This document shows positions 7,203-14,617 of a stretch of 14,617 nucleotides of DNA, piece by piece. Both the position numbers and the translations under genes were made by a program. Source of the DNA: Bacteroidales bacterium. Lineage in GTDB: Bacteria; Bacteroidota; Bacteroidia; Bacteroidales; WCHB1-69. The notes under the pieces were generated by a model that saw only the letters and a program-made list of their open reading frames with translations, had not been told where the DNA came from and searched no databases. The DNA lies in assembly GCA_016285615.1 (NCBI GenBank), contig JAEERB010000059.1, positions 1-14,617 on the forward strand. Reading direction: 5' to 3'. Position 1 is the stretch's first letter. Every line of letters starts with the position of its first letter.

Positions 7203-7394
7203 ATTAAGTTGAGAAGTAGAAGTTTTTCTTTTCTCAATTTAAAACATTGATTTTGAGAATTTTATAAAAACAAGAACCTCCTCCCCAAAAAACAAAACAA
7301 AACATTTCAAACAAGAAAACGACAAAAACAGCGACACAAAACCAAATATTTTACGAAAAAGAGAAACAAAATTATTAACATAAAGCACAAAAAC
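7203..7394 (+). promoter_or_regulatory. Long structured then A/C-rich 5' leader of the FISUMP gene
   Basis: The first part can fold: 7206-7215 pairs with 7231-7240 (10 bp, one G-U). The TTCTCAA at 7231-7237 could instead pair with a second TTGAGAA at 7253-7259, so the two stems exclude each other. The second part (about 7265-7394) is almost free of G, with repeated AAAAC units, and should be unstructured up to the start codon. Such A-rich leaders favour translation in Bacteroidota, which lack strong Shine-Dalgarno use. Regulation by the alternative stems is a guess. No gene is seen in this 350-bp spacer. Confidence 0.4.
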
Positions 7395-8936
7395 ATGAAA
7401 AGTATGAAACGAATTTTTACCCTGATTATGGCTTTAGCTTGCATGGGAATGACCGTTTTTGCTCAGGCTCCCACCAAGATTAACTATCAGGTAGTTGCTC
7501 GTGACGCCGACAACGCCGTTATTCAAGAGCAGCCCGTGAATGTTCAGATTGACATTCTGCAAGGCTCCGCTACCGGCACCTCGGTTTACACTGAAACACT
7601 GAATACCACGACCAATTTCGACGGTCTGCTTTCATTGGAAGTAAACGCTGGCGAGATTGACTGGGCCAACGGTCCTTACTTCATTCAGACCACCGTGGAA
7701 GGCAACGTTATCAGCACCGTTCAGCTGATGGCTGTTCCTTACGCTTTCTACGCTGCCAAGGCTGCCACCGACTTCAGCGGCAAGTATGAAGACCTGAAAA
7801 ACAAACCCGAAATTCCCGTTATTCCTACCAAAACTAGCGAATACGACAATGATGTTCCTTACGTAACCAAAGAGGCTCAGGAACTTTCGATTGACGGTGA
7901 CAAACTGACCATCAGCGATGGTAACACCGTTGACCTGCCCACCGCCAACAAAGTGGAATACATTCCCGTGAAAAAGCCCAAAACTGGCGATATGCTCTAT
8001 TGGGACAACGACAAACAAGAATGGGTTCTCATCCAAGGTGGCAAGGCTGGCGATGTTTTAGCCTACTTTGAAAAACCCGAATGGGCTGCTATGGACGAAG
8101 AAGGTAAAATTACCCAAAAGGAAGAAGACAAAGGTTGCGGTACTTTAACCGACATTGACGGTAACGAATACAAAACCGTTATAATTGGCAAACAATGCTG
8201 GATGGCTGAAGACTTGAGAGTTAAAACCCTGCCTAATGGAACGGCTATGGTAGAAAAAAAACCCGTGTCTGCCGTTGGCAACTATTGGAAGGGTAAAAAC
8301 CTCAATGGAGATGAAATCTGCCTTTACCCCTGGCGTACAGCCGCAAACAGATCCACGGCTTATCAAAGCGAAGATCCCTTAAGAGGTATTTGTCCTGAAG
8401 GTTGGCATTTACCTTCATTCACCGAATGGGCAACTATGTTCAAAGAAGTTGACCCAGAATGTGATCCTGGAGTTGTACATACAAGTTCATCAAACTGTAC
8501 TAGAACAGTAAATACCACTGGCAAATTAGGTATTAAATTGGCCTCTCCAGATGGCAAGTGGGTATTCTATCCCAACAAAGAAGGAACGGGTAATGCAACT
8601 TATAGTTGTCCAACACCTGAAACACCAGAAGCTGGTGCTACTTATCAAAATGTAGCTAATACCCCTGGTTACACATACCCGGACTACAGCGATCCTGACA
8701 TGAATGCATCTGGCTTCTGTGCTATGCCCAATGGTTATGTTTCAAGAAACAGCCCCTACGATTACTTCCACAATGGTTCAGTTCATTATTGGGTAAACAG
8801 ATCCAGAAGCGAGCGGCAGAGTCAATATATTAGAATCAACTATAATCTTACTGGTTTTTACTATTACCAATATTCAAGTAATGGTAATGACTACCAGTCC
8901 GTTCGTTGCTTGAGTGATGAAACTTTCGGTGAATAA
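7395..8936 (+). CDS. Secreted FISUMP-domain (Fibrobacter succinogenes paralogous domain) protein
   Basis: The 513-residue product begins with a signal peptide (basic start, hydrophobic core, likely cut in VFAQA near residue 25). No proper lipobox is seen around C16. Residues about 26-120 form the N-terminal module common to Bacteroidota surface proteins (KINYQVVARDADN, later VPYAFYAAKAA). Residues 127-182 carry YEDLKNKPEIP, IPTKTSEYDND and a SIDGDKLTISDGNTVDLP segment. Two short repeats follow, TGDMLYWDNDKQEW (197-210) and AGDVLAYFEKPEW (218-230). The C-terminal part (248-508) is the FISUMP domain (TIGR02145 type): DIDGNEYKTVIIGKQCWMAEDL, GICPEGWHLPSFTEW, SVRCLSD. It has nine cysteines, suggesting disulfides outside the cytoplasm. 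Role unknown; surface binding is plausible. Base composition falls from about 52% GC to about 40% or less within the gene. Start could be M1 or M4. Confidence 0.85.
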   Translation: MKSMKRIFTLIMALACMGMTVFAQAPTKINYQVVARDADNAVIQEQPVNVQIDILQGSATGTSVYTETLNTTTNFDGLLSLEVNAGEIDWANGPYFIQTTVEGNVISTVQLMAVPYAFYAAKAATDFSGKYEDLKNKPEIPVIPTKTSEYDNDVPYVTKEAQELSIDGDKLTISDGNTVDLPTANKVEYIPVKKPKTGDMLYWDNDKQEWVLIQGGKAGDVLAYFEKPEWAAMDEEGKITQKEEDKGCGTLTDIDGNEYKTVIIGKQCWMAEDLRVKTLPNGTAMVEKKPVSAVGNYWKGKNLNGDEICLYPWRTAANRSTAYQSEDPLRGICPEGWHLPSFTEWATMFKEVDPECDPGVVHTSSSNCTRTVNTTGKLGIKLASPDGKWVFYPNKEGTGNATYSCPTPETPEAGATYQNVANTPGYTYPDYSDPDMNASGFCAMPNGYVSRNSPYDYFHNGSVHYWVNRSRSERQSQYIRINYNLTGFYYYQYSSNGNDYQSVRCLSDETFGE

Positions 8937-8956
8937 TCATCTAACTAGCATATTAC

Positions 8957-8990
8957 GAAAAATCCCCGCAGCGTGCTGCGGGGATTTTTT
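8957..8990. terminator. Bidirectional terminator between FISUMP gene and ahcY
   Basis: ATCCCCGCAG and CTGCGGGGAT form a strong GC stem with a short CGTG loop, flanked by an A-run on the left and a T-run on the right. It can therefore end transcription from both convergent genes. It begins about 20 bp after the FISUMP stop and lies about 60 bp beyond the ahcY stop. Confidence 0.92.
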
Positions 8991-9010
8991 ATGGGTTGCT
9001 TCGGCAAGTT

Positions 9011-9043
9011 CATTGGTGGCTTCAACAGGCTCAGCCACCAATG
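9011..9043. repeat. Inverted repeat, REP-like
   Basis: CATTGGTGGCT (9011-9021) and AGCCACCAATG (9033-9043) are perfect 11-bp inverted arms around an 11-nt loop. There is no T-run on either side, so it is not a standard terminator. The loop-side text CTTCAACAGGCTCAGCC resembles a dispersed intergenic repeat I recall from many Bacteroidota genomes (CTTCGACAGGCTCAG type). It lies immediately downstream of ahcY and may protect its mRNA end. Confidence 0.55.
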
Positions 9044-9051
9044 ATAAATTA

Positions 9052-10461
9052 TTAATATCGATAGAAATCTGCTTTGAACGGGCCGTCAACGGGGACACCG
9101 ATATAGTCGGCCTGCTTTTGCGTGAGTTTGGTCAACTCAACGCCAATCTTAGAGAGGTGCAGACGGGCCACTTCTTCGTCCAGATGCTTGGGCAAGCAAT
9201 AGACGCCCACTTTGTACGGATTGGTCCACAACTCAATTTGAGCCAGCGTCTGGTTGGTGAACGAGTTACTCATCACGAACGAGGGATGGCCGGTGGCGCA
9301 ACCCAAGTTGACGAGACGACCTTCAGCCAAGATGAATATAGAACGGCCGTCGGGGAAGATGTACTCATCCACCTGCGGCTTGATGTTTCTCTTCTTAATA
9401 TTGGGCAATTTTTCGAAGGCAGCCACTTGGATTTCGTTATCGAAATGGCCGATGTTGCAAACGATGGCCTGGTCGCGCATTTTAGTTAGATGCTCGGCAG
9501 TGATGACATCACAGTTGCCCGTAGTAGTCACATAGATATTGCCAATGCCTAACGTCGATTCAACCGTCTTCACCTCGAAGCCTTCCATAGCGGCCTGCAG
9601 TGCGCAAATCGGGTCAATTTCGGTCACGATGACGCGAGCGCCATACGAGCGCATCGACTTGGCACAGCCCTTGCCGACGTCGCCGTAGCCGCATACAACT
9701 ACCACCTTACCGGCAATCATTACATCGGTAGCGCGCTTGATACCGTCGGCCAGCGACTCGCGACAGCCGTAGAGGTTGTCGAATTTCGACTTGGTCACCG
9801 AGTCATTCACATTGATGGCGGGCACGAGCAGTTCGCCGCGCTCCATCATCTGATACAAACGATGCACGCCAGTCGTAGTCTCTTCCGAAACACCTTTCCA
9901 CTCTTTTACCAAATCATGCCACTTATGAGGATTTTCCTTGTAAACTTCTTTCAACAAATTCAGAATCACTTTCTCGTCCACTGAAGAGGGCGTTTTATCG
10001 AGGAATGAGGGATCCTCTTCGGCACGGTAGCCCATGTGAATCATCAGCGTAGCGTCGCCACCATCATCCACAATCAGTTGGGGACCTTTACCGCCGGGGA
10101 ATGAAATAGCCTGATAGGTACACCACCAGTAGTCTTCCAAGCTCTCACCTTTCCATGCAAAAACGGGCACGCCAGCAGCGGCAATGGCTGCAGCGGCATG
10201 GTCTTGTGTAGAAAAGATGTTGCAGCTGCACCATCTCACATCGGCACCCAGATGCACCAGTGTCTCGATCAGTACGGCCGTCTGGATGGTCATGTGCAGC
10301 GAGCCCATAATACGAGCGCCTTTCAGCGGTTGACTGTCGCCATACTTTTCGCGCAATGCCATCAAGCCAGGCATTTCCTTTTCCGAAACCTCAATCTCCT
10401 TCCGACCCCAGTCGGCAAGATTCATATCTGCAATCTTGTATTTTAAATTATTATCCATCAT
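9052..10461 (-). CDS. ahcY: Adenosylhomocysteinase
   Basis: The enzyme reversibly splits S-adenosylhomocysteine into homocysteine and adenosine, relieving product inhibition of SAM-dependent methyltransferases. The 469-residue protein has [12 protein letters not shown], the [13 protein letters not shown] segment, VDDGGD (131-136) and [14 protein letters not shown] (219-232) with the active-site Lys and Asp. The NAD-binding motif GYGDVGKG is at 258-265, and the C terminus ends in the conserved FKADFYRY. A segment at about 147-190 is the roughly 40-residue insertion seen in many bacterial forms and explains the greater length than the animal enzyme (about 432). Two ATGs occur in tandem; either may be used. 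It is a single-gene unit, divergent from xseB and convergent with the FISUMP gene. Confidence 0.97.
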   Translation of the reverse strand: MMDNNLKYKIADMNLADWGRKEIEVSEKEMPGLMALREKYGDSQPLKGARIMGSLHMTIQTAVLIETLVHLGADVRWCSCNIFSTQDHAAAAIAAAGVPVFAWKGESLEDYWWCTYQAISFPGGKGPQLIVDDGGDATLMIHMGYRAEEDPSFLDKTPSSVDEKVILNLLKEVYKENPHKWHDLVKEWKGVSEETTTGVHRLYQMMERGELLVPAINVNDSVTKSKFDNLYGCRESLADGIKRATDVMIAGKVVVVCGYGDVGKGCAKSMRSYGARVIVTEIDPICALQAAMEGFEVKTVESTLGIGNIYVTTTGNCDVITAEHLTKMRDQAIVCNIGHFDNEIQVAAFEKLPNIKKRNIKPQVDEYIFPDGRSIFILAEGRLVNLGCATGHPSFVMSNSFTNQTLAQIELWTNPYKVGVYCLPKHLDEEVARLHLSKIGVELTKLTQKQADYIGVPVDGPFKADFYRY

Positions 10462-10499
10462 ATAGTTACATTTTTAAAGATTATTCCATCAATGGATTG

Positions 10500-10507
10500 C
10501 AAAAATA
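10500..10507 (-). promoter_or_regulatory. -7 element of ahcY promoter
   Basis: TATTTTTG on the minus strand matches the -7 consensus and lies about 40 bp before the ahcY start. No TTG occurs at the expected distance, so only the -7 part is supported. Confidence 0.5.
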
Positions 10508-10552
10508 CAACTTTTAGCGTTATATGGAAATGGGCTGACAAATATATTATTG

Positions 10553-10560
10553 TATCTTTG
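10553..10560 (+). promoter_or_regulatory. -7 element of xseB promoter
   Basis: TATCTTTG matches the consensus and lies 21 bp before the xseB ATG. No TTG was found 19-21 bp upstream. Its position rules out an upstream start at 10492 for the reading frame. Confidence 0.55.
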
Positions 10561-10581
10561 CAACATAAAAAGAAACAAGCC

Positions 10582-10776
10582 ATGCCGAAAAGCCAAATGA
10601 CCTATACCGATGCTTATCAGGAATTGCAGGAAATTGTGCAGAAGATGGAAAATGCTGACATTTCCGTGGATGAATTAGCCAAAAAAATCGAACGTGCATC
10701 CCAACTCATCCAAATTTGCAAAGACAAACTCACCAAAACCGAAGAGGAAATCAACCAACTGATTGAAAAGAAATAA
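10582..10776 (+). CDS. xseB: Exodeoxyribonuclease VII small subunit
   Basis: The 64-residue protein has the XseB helical-hairpin pattern: YTDAYQELQEIVQKMENADISVDEL, then a helix with KIERASQLIQICKDKL and a Glu/Lys-rich end. XseB subunits bind the large subunit XseA to form exonuclease VII, which degrades single-stranded DNA in both directions during repair. The frame is open from 10492, but the first part overlaps the promoter and lacks family similarity, so the ATG at 10582 is chosen. xseA is not in this window. Its stop lies only 5 bp from the stop of the convergent GSCFA gene. Confidence 0.88.
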   Translation: MPKSQMTYTDAYQELQEIVQKMENADISVDELAKKIERASQLIQICKDKLTKTEEEINQLIEKK

Positions 10777-10781
10777 GTTGA

Positions 10782-11642
10782 CTAATCGCAAATGGGGCGA
10801 TGCAGTGAGGCCTTGAACTCTTTCTCCTTTTGCTTTCGCAGCGACTCCGTCTCAGCCGTAAAGAACGATTGGGATACCAAATCTTCTATATACTCCACCG
10901 CACTCGGCGACGGATGACACAAGTCGGCCGCATAAAAGCGGTAATCGCGCAAGTCGTCCTGCAGAATCTCGTAAGCGGGAAAATAGAAAACCCTATTGTT
11001 ATCGACCAACTGCTCGGCAGCCAGATGAAGCACCGACTTGCTCAGCGTATTCTCGTGAAAGCCATCGCCCAAATGACGCACTGGGCTGACCGTCAGCACG
11101 ATGCGCAAATCTTTATTACACTGCCACAATCGCTCGAAAAGTGGCTGATAAGTTTCTACAATATTATTAATAGAAAGTCGCTCCTTACTGAAACACGAAG
11201 CAGGCATCTTATGGCAATTAGCCACAACTCGATTCCGTTCAAGATGACGATAGAGATAAGCCGTTCCCCACGTGATAAACAGATAATGGGCCGAACGCAA
11301 GAAATCAGAGGCCCCAGACATCTGAAGATGAATGCGTTGCAAGAACACATCTTTGTCGGCATTGGAGAATTTACTGTAATGAGCCAAGCTTACCCAGCGC
11401 CCGTCGAATGGCAAGTACCACGACTCGTCAAACGATGCTGGATTTAACAGAAAATCAACATCTTGCGCAATCGACAAAGGGTTAAAAAGCGTGCCAAAAG
11501 GATTGGAGCACGTTTGGAAGCCCGAGCGGGCAAAGAAATGCCCAATATGATCGGAAAAGCACGAGCCCATCAGCATCACAGGGTCTTCATAGCCAATGTG
11601 AAACGGATACTTGATCGGACTAATGGCAGTTCTGAACTTCAT
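10782..11642 (-). CDS. GSCFA-family protein, SGNH-hydrolase-like
   Basis: The 286-residue protein carries the family-naming motif near its start: GSCFS at 26-30. It also has FITWGTAY (122-129), ANCHKMP (141-147), LTVSPVRHLGDG (183-194) and DLCHPS (240-245). In my recollection this domain (PF08885) sits with the SGNH/GDSL esterases. By that reading S27 in GSCF would be block I, and D240/H243 in DxxH would be block V, an Asp-His pair. Substrate is unknown. There is no signal peptide or membrane segment, so it should be cytoplasmic. It begins 9 bp after nadB and is almost certainly co-transcribed with it. The C-terminal tail (265-282) is Lys/Glu-rich. No hairpin terminator follows before xseB. 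Confidence 0.85.
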   Translation of the reverse strand: MKFRTAISPIKYPFHIGYEDPVMLMGSCFSDHIGHFFARSGFQTCSNPFGTLFNPLSIAQDVDFLLNPASFDESWYLPFDGRWVSLAHYSKFSNADKDVFLQRIHLQMSGASDFLRSAHYLFITWGTAYLYRHLERNRVVANCHKMPASCFSKERLSINNIVETYQPLFERLWQCNKDLRIVLTVSPVRHLGDGFHENTLSKSVLHLAAEQLVDNNRVFYFPAYEILQDDLRDYRFYAADLCHPSPSAVEYIEDLVSQSFFTAETESLRKQKEKEFKASLHRPICD

Positions 11643-11651
11643 TGCAACTCG

Positions 11652-13256
11652 TTATAACATATCGTGTTTCGACTGGCTGACATCGGTATGCTCGGGATAA
11701 TCGAGCGAATAGTGCAGACCGCGGCTCTCTTTACGCTCCATAGCATGACGGATAATCAGGTAGCCCACATTGATGACATTACGCAGTTCGCAGATTTCGG
11801 GAATGAGTACCGACCGCTTGTAGAGTTCTTCCGTCTCCTTGTAGATGATATCGAGGCGGTCGAAAGCACGCTGCAGACGCAGGTTTGAACGCACAATGCC
11901 CACATAGCTCGACATAATCATCTGCACCTCCTTCATCGACTGGGTGATGAGCACCATCTCTTCGTTGAGCACAGTACCTTCAGTGTCCCAATCGGGCACT
12001 TCATCACAAAAATCTATCGACTTGATAGCCTCTACGGCATTCAAGCAAGCGCGATGAGAGAAGACCAGTGCTTCAAGTAAAGAATTGGAAGCCAAACGAT
12101 TGGCACCATGCAAACCTGTTGATGCGCATTCGCCGGAAGCATAGAGGTGAAGAATGGAAGACCTACCCCATTCATCCACTTGGATACCACCGCAAGAGTA
12201 ATGAGCGGCAGGCACTACGGGAATCATCTCCTTAGTGGGGTCGATACCAATGCTGAGGCACTTGGCGTAAATATTGGGGAAATGGGTAAAAATCTCATGT
12301 TTGGGGATCAGTGTCGTGTCCAAATAGACATGGTCGATACCCTTGATTTTCATTTCATTATCGATAGCTCGGGCCACGATATCACGAGGTGCCAACGAGC
12401 CACGCTCGTCGTACTTACGCATAAACTCCTCGCCATCCTTGTTTTTCAGAATGGCACCCGCGCCACGCATTGCTTCGGTAATCAGGAACGAGGGGCGTTC
12501 GCTCGGATTATAAAGCGACGTGGGGTGAAACTGTACGAACTCCATGCCACGCACGGCGCCTTTGGCTCTGTAAACCATGGCGATACCATCGCCGGTAGCC
12601 ACAGTCGGATTGGTAGTATTGCCATAAACTGTGCCAATGCCGCCAGTAGCCATCATCGTGATTTTTGAAAGGATGGTCATCACCTTTTTGGTTTTGGGAT
12701 TGTAGATGTAGGCGCCGTAGCAGGTGATGTCGGGCGTGCGTCGGCTGACGGTCACACCCAAATGGTGTTGCGTGATAATCTCCACTGCCAAAGCATTTTC
12801 CATAATCTCAATATTAGGATTCTGCTGGGCCGCTTTAATCAATTTCTGTTCAATCTCCAAGCCTGTCACATCCTTGTGGTGCAACACACGAAACTCTGAA
12901 TGGCCGCCCTCTTTGGCCAAGGCGAACTTGCCCGACTTTGTCTTGTCGAAATCTACGCCCCACTCCACCAGTTCCATAATACGCTCGGTCGATTCGCGAA
13001 TGGTCAGTTCCACGATATGGCGGTCTGACAACTCATCGCCTGCAATCATTGTGTCTTCGATGTGTTTCTCGTAAGTATCTGGACTATACATCACTGCGGC
13101 CACGCCACCTTGGGCGTACTTGGTCGAAGTATCATCCATTTTTGCTTTGGTAACAATGCAAACTTTGCCGTAATTAGCGGCCTTCAAGGCAAAGCAGAGG
13201 CCGGCCACACCGGAGCCAATGACCAGAAAATCGACTTTTTTACGGATATCGTTCAT
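11652..13256 (-). CDS. nadB: L-aspartate oxidase
   Basis: NadB oxidises L-aspartate to iminoaspartate, the first step of de novo NAD synthesis, with FAD as cofactor and oxygen or fumarate as acceptor. The 534-residue protein has the FAD motif GSGVAG at 14-19 and TKYAQGGVAAV at 45-55. Residues in the active-site positions of the E. coli enzyme are present: E121, H244 (QFHPTSL), R291 (APRDIVAR), H352 (AAHYSCGG) and R387 (GANRLASNSLLEAL). A helical C-terminal domain follows. The GLHGANRLASNS motif with a glutamate-type triad supports NadB over succinate dehydrogenase subunit A. nadA and nadC are not adjacent; the GSCFA gene follows 9 bp downstream. Confidence 0.95.
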   Translation of the reverse strand: MNDIRKKVDFLVIGSGVAGLCFALKAANYGKVCIVTKAKMDDTSTKYAQGGVAAVMYSPDTYEKHIEDTMIAGDELSDRHIVELTIRESTERIMELVEWGVDFDKTKSGKFALAKEGGHSEFRVLHHKDVTGLEIEQKLIKAAQQNPNIEIMENALAVEIITQHHLGVTVSRRTPDITCYGAYIYNPKTKKVMTILSKITMMATGGIGTVYGNTTNPTVATGDGIAMVYRAKGAVRGMEFVQFHPTSLYNPSERPSFLITEAMRGAGAILKNKDGEEFMRKYDERGSLAPRDIVARAIDNEMKIKGIDHVYLDTTLIPKHEIFTHFPNIYAKCLSIGIDPTKEMIPVVPAAHYSCGGIQVDEWGRSSILHLYASGECASTGLHGANRLASNSLLEALVFSHRACLNAVEAIKSIDFCDEVPDWDTEGTVLNEEMVLITQSMKEVQMIMSSYVGIVRSNLRLQRAFDRLDIIYKETEELYKRSVLIPEICELRNVINVGYLIIRHAMERKESRGLHYSLDYPEHTDVSQSKHDML

Positions 13257-13276
13257 AGAGATTAGATTTAGATGTG

Positions 13277-13284
13277 CAAAAATA
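13277..13284 (-). promoter_or_regulatory. -7 element of nadB promoter
   Basis: TATTTTTG on the minus strand matches the -7 consensus about 20 bp before the nadB start. No TTG occurs at the right spacing. The 206-bp spacer to the methyltransferase gene otherwise holds only the divergent promoter. Confidence 0.5.
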
Positions 13285-13380
13285 AGGCTCTTTTATGAAT
13301 AATGATACTGAAAAATGAGTTTTTTCAAACCAGAAAAATTTCTCGATTGAAATTTGTTGAAAACTTTTAAACACCATGGA

Positions 13381-13410
13381 TTGAGTGTATGTATTTTAAT
13401 GGTACTTTTG
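13381..13410 (+). promoter_or_regulatory. Methyltransferase gene promoter
   Basis: TTG (13381-13383), a 19-bp spacer and TACTTTTG (13403-13410) form an exact Bacteroidota consensus promoter. Transcription should start near 13417, leaving a leader of about 46 nt. Confidence 0.8.
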
Positions 13411-13462
13411 AAAAATCAAATGCACTAATTACAAATTTTGGGTTAATTTGCGTGTTTATTTA

Positions 13463-14617
13463 ATGAGAACTAAACTTCCTATAGGAGACAATAACATCAA
13501 ACAGACAGGGGCAACATTCACGCCTTCCCTTTTAGCGAACTTTCTTTCTCGTAGAATTTTAACCTATCTTCCTAATAAGCAGCATTTAACAGTAATGGAT
13601 CCGGCTTGTGGTGACGGACGATTATTACTTTCCATAGCAAAATACCTTGACCAAGAGACATGCTCATATGTAGGTTATGATACTAATGAGTCATACATCA
13701 ATAAGGCGTTGCTCAATTTTTCACAGAAAAAAATAATGTCTTATTCTATTCATCATCAAGATTTTCTTAAAATATCATCCGCAAACATCGATATTTTTTC
13801 AGTTCCCATAGACACTATGGCTGATGTTATTATTGCTAATCCACCGTATGTTAGAATACAATTATTAGGAGCTAGCAAAGCACAACAAATAGCCAAATTG
13901 TTTAATTTGTCAGGAAAAATCGATTTGTATTATCCTTTCATCATTGGAATGACAAACCTGCTAAATGAAGGAGGTGTTCTCGGAGTAATAACCTCAAATA
14001 GATATTTATCAACCAAAAGCGGAAGTTCAATTCGGCAATTTTTATTTAGCCATTATGACATTTTAGAAATTATAGACCTTGGTGACACTAAATTATTTGA
14101 TGCTGCAGTATTACCTGCTATTTTTATAGGTAAAAAGCGAAACTTTCACCATTCGCAAACACAAACTAAGTATTTCCAAATTTATGAGGCAATTCAAAAG
14201 GAGCCCTTTTCAAATATCATCAATAAACAATCCGTCTATGATATTCTTAATGAACACACTGATGGTTATTACTCCGTCGATGGCAAAACATACAAATACT
14301 CAATCGGACAACTAGAGGTCTCTAATAATCTCGGACACACATGGCAATTTTCCAATGCTACAGAGGAAAAATGGTTGAATACTATCAATGCACATACCGC
14401 TTTTCATATCGGAGATAAATTTAAAGTACGAGTTGGCATCAAGTCCTGTGCCGACAATGTTTTTTTAAATCCTCATTGGGAACAAGAAAAGTACATCCCA
14501 GAAGCTGAATTGATGAAGCCCTTAATATCACGGGATAACATACAACGATGGTCTTGCAACAATAAGGAATTTCAACAAGTTCTCTATCCTCATTATGACA
14601 ATAACGGGACACGTGCC
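13463..14617 (+). CDS. N6-adenine DNA methyltransferase, gamma type (Eco57I/TaqI-like), 3'-truncated by window
   Basis: An open frame of 385 codons runs from the ATG at 13463 to the window edge without a stop. Motifs in order are QTGATFTP (14-21, motif X-like), the SAM-binding MDPACGDG (45-52) and the catalytic ANPPY (125-129). Then come KIDLYYPFI and GVITSNRYLSTKSG. A target-recognition region opens with KFKVRVGIKSCADNVF (319-334) and includes MKPLISRDNIQRW (351-363). This motif order is the gamma class, as in M.TaqI. It methylates adenine N6 in a specific DNA site. No nuclease domain precedes motif X, so cleavage, if any, needs a fused C-terminal part or a separate gene beyond the edge. GC is low (hand counts 25-33% in two 60-base lines against 45-52% in nadB), suggesting recent transfer. 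Confidence 0.88.
   Translation, partial: MRTKLPIGDNNIKQTGATFTPSLLANFLSRRILTYLPNKQHLTVMDPACGDGRLLLSIAKYLDQETCSYVGYDTNESYINKALLNFSQKKIMSYSIHHQDFLKISSANIDIFSVPIDTMADVIIANPPYVRIQLLGASKAQQIAKLFNLSGKIDLYYPFIIGMTNLLNEGGVLGVITSNRYLSTKSGSSIRQFLFSHYDILEIIDLGDTKLFDAAVLPAIFIGKKRNFHHSQTQTKYFQIYEAIQKEPFSNIINKQSVYDILNEHTDGYYSVDGKTYKYSIGQLEVSNNLGHTWQFSNATEEKWLNTINAHTAFHIGDKFKVRVGIKSCADNVFLNPHWEQEKYIPEAELMKPLISRDNIQRWSCNNKEFQQVLYPHYDNNGTRA

Noticed and set aside
7395..7470. Lipoprotein signal in the FISUMP protein
   Set aside because: The residues before C16 (M-A-L-A-C) do not fit the lipobox [LVI][AST][GA]C, and a signal peptidase I site at VFAQA fits better.
8914..9489. 191-residue plus-strand frame overlapping the FISUMP end and ahcY
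   Set aside because: It crosses the bidirectional terminator and the inverted repeat and lies opposite conserved ahcY codons, so it is a shadow frame.
10830..11447. 205-residue plus-strand frame opposite the GSCFA gene
   Set aside because: The minus strand carries all GSCFA motifs, so this frame is explained by codon bias on the other strand.

Overview
This window looks like chromosomal DNA from a member of the Bacteroidota, probably Bacteroidales. The -7 hexamer-like element of that phylum (TAnnTTTG) lies in front of nearly every transcription unit, three times with a TTG exactly 19 bp upstream. Starts lack clear Shine-Dalgarno sequences. The gene orders acpP-fabF-rnc and rlmB-phosphoesterase-miaA, the GSCFA protein and the FISUMP-type secreted protein also fit. 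I cannot place it lower than order from sequence alone.

Layout. 1-422: the 5' end of a 16S rRNA gene running leftward off the window, with its leader, boxA-like site, consensus promoter and phased A-tracts. 423-1280: a leftward high-molecular-weight rubredoxin (flavin reductase plus rubredoxin) with its own terminator and promoter. 1291-3471: a rightward operon of rlmB (23S rRNA 2'-O-methyltransferase), a YfcE-like phosphoesterase and miaA (tRNA A37 prenylation). 3583-5828: acpP-fabF-rnc (fatty acid synthesis plus RNase III). 5856-7097: queA (queuosine) with a hairpin leader and a terminator. 7164-8990: a long A-rich leader and a secreted 513-residue FISUMP-domain protein, closed by a bidirectional terminator. 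9011-10507: leftward ahcY. 10553-10776: rightward xseB. 10782-13284: leftward nadB followed by a GSCFA-family gene. 13381-14617: a rightward gene, cut by the window edge, for an AT-rich gamma-type N6-adenine DNA methyltransferase.

Functionally most of this is housekeeping. RNA maturation and modification is prominent (rlmB, miaA, queA, rnc, the rRNA operon), with SAM/SAH turnover (ahcY recycles the S-adenosylhomocysteine made by methyltransferases such as RlmB), lipid synthesis, NAD synthesis and DNA repair. The accessory parts are the mosaic FISUMP surface protein and the methyltransferase at the right edge. The latter is the most likely entry into a restriction-modification or defence locus whose remainder lies outside the window. 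I found no tRNA gene, CRISPR array, insertion sequence or complete new system. The less ordinary signals are leader structures, heptanucleotide repeats and a mosaic gene.
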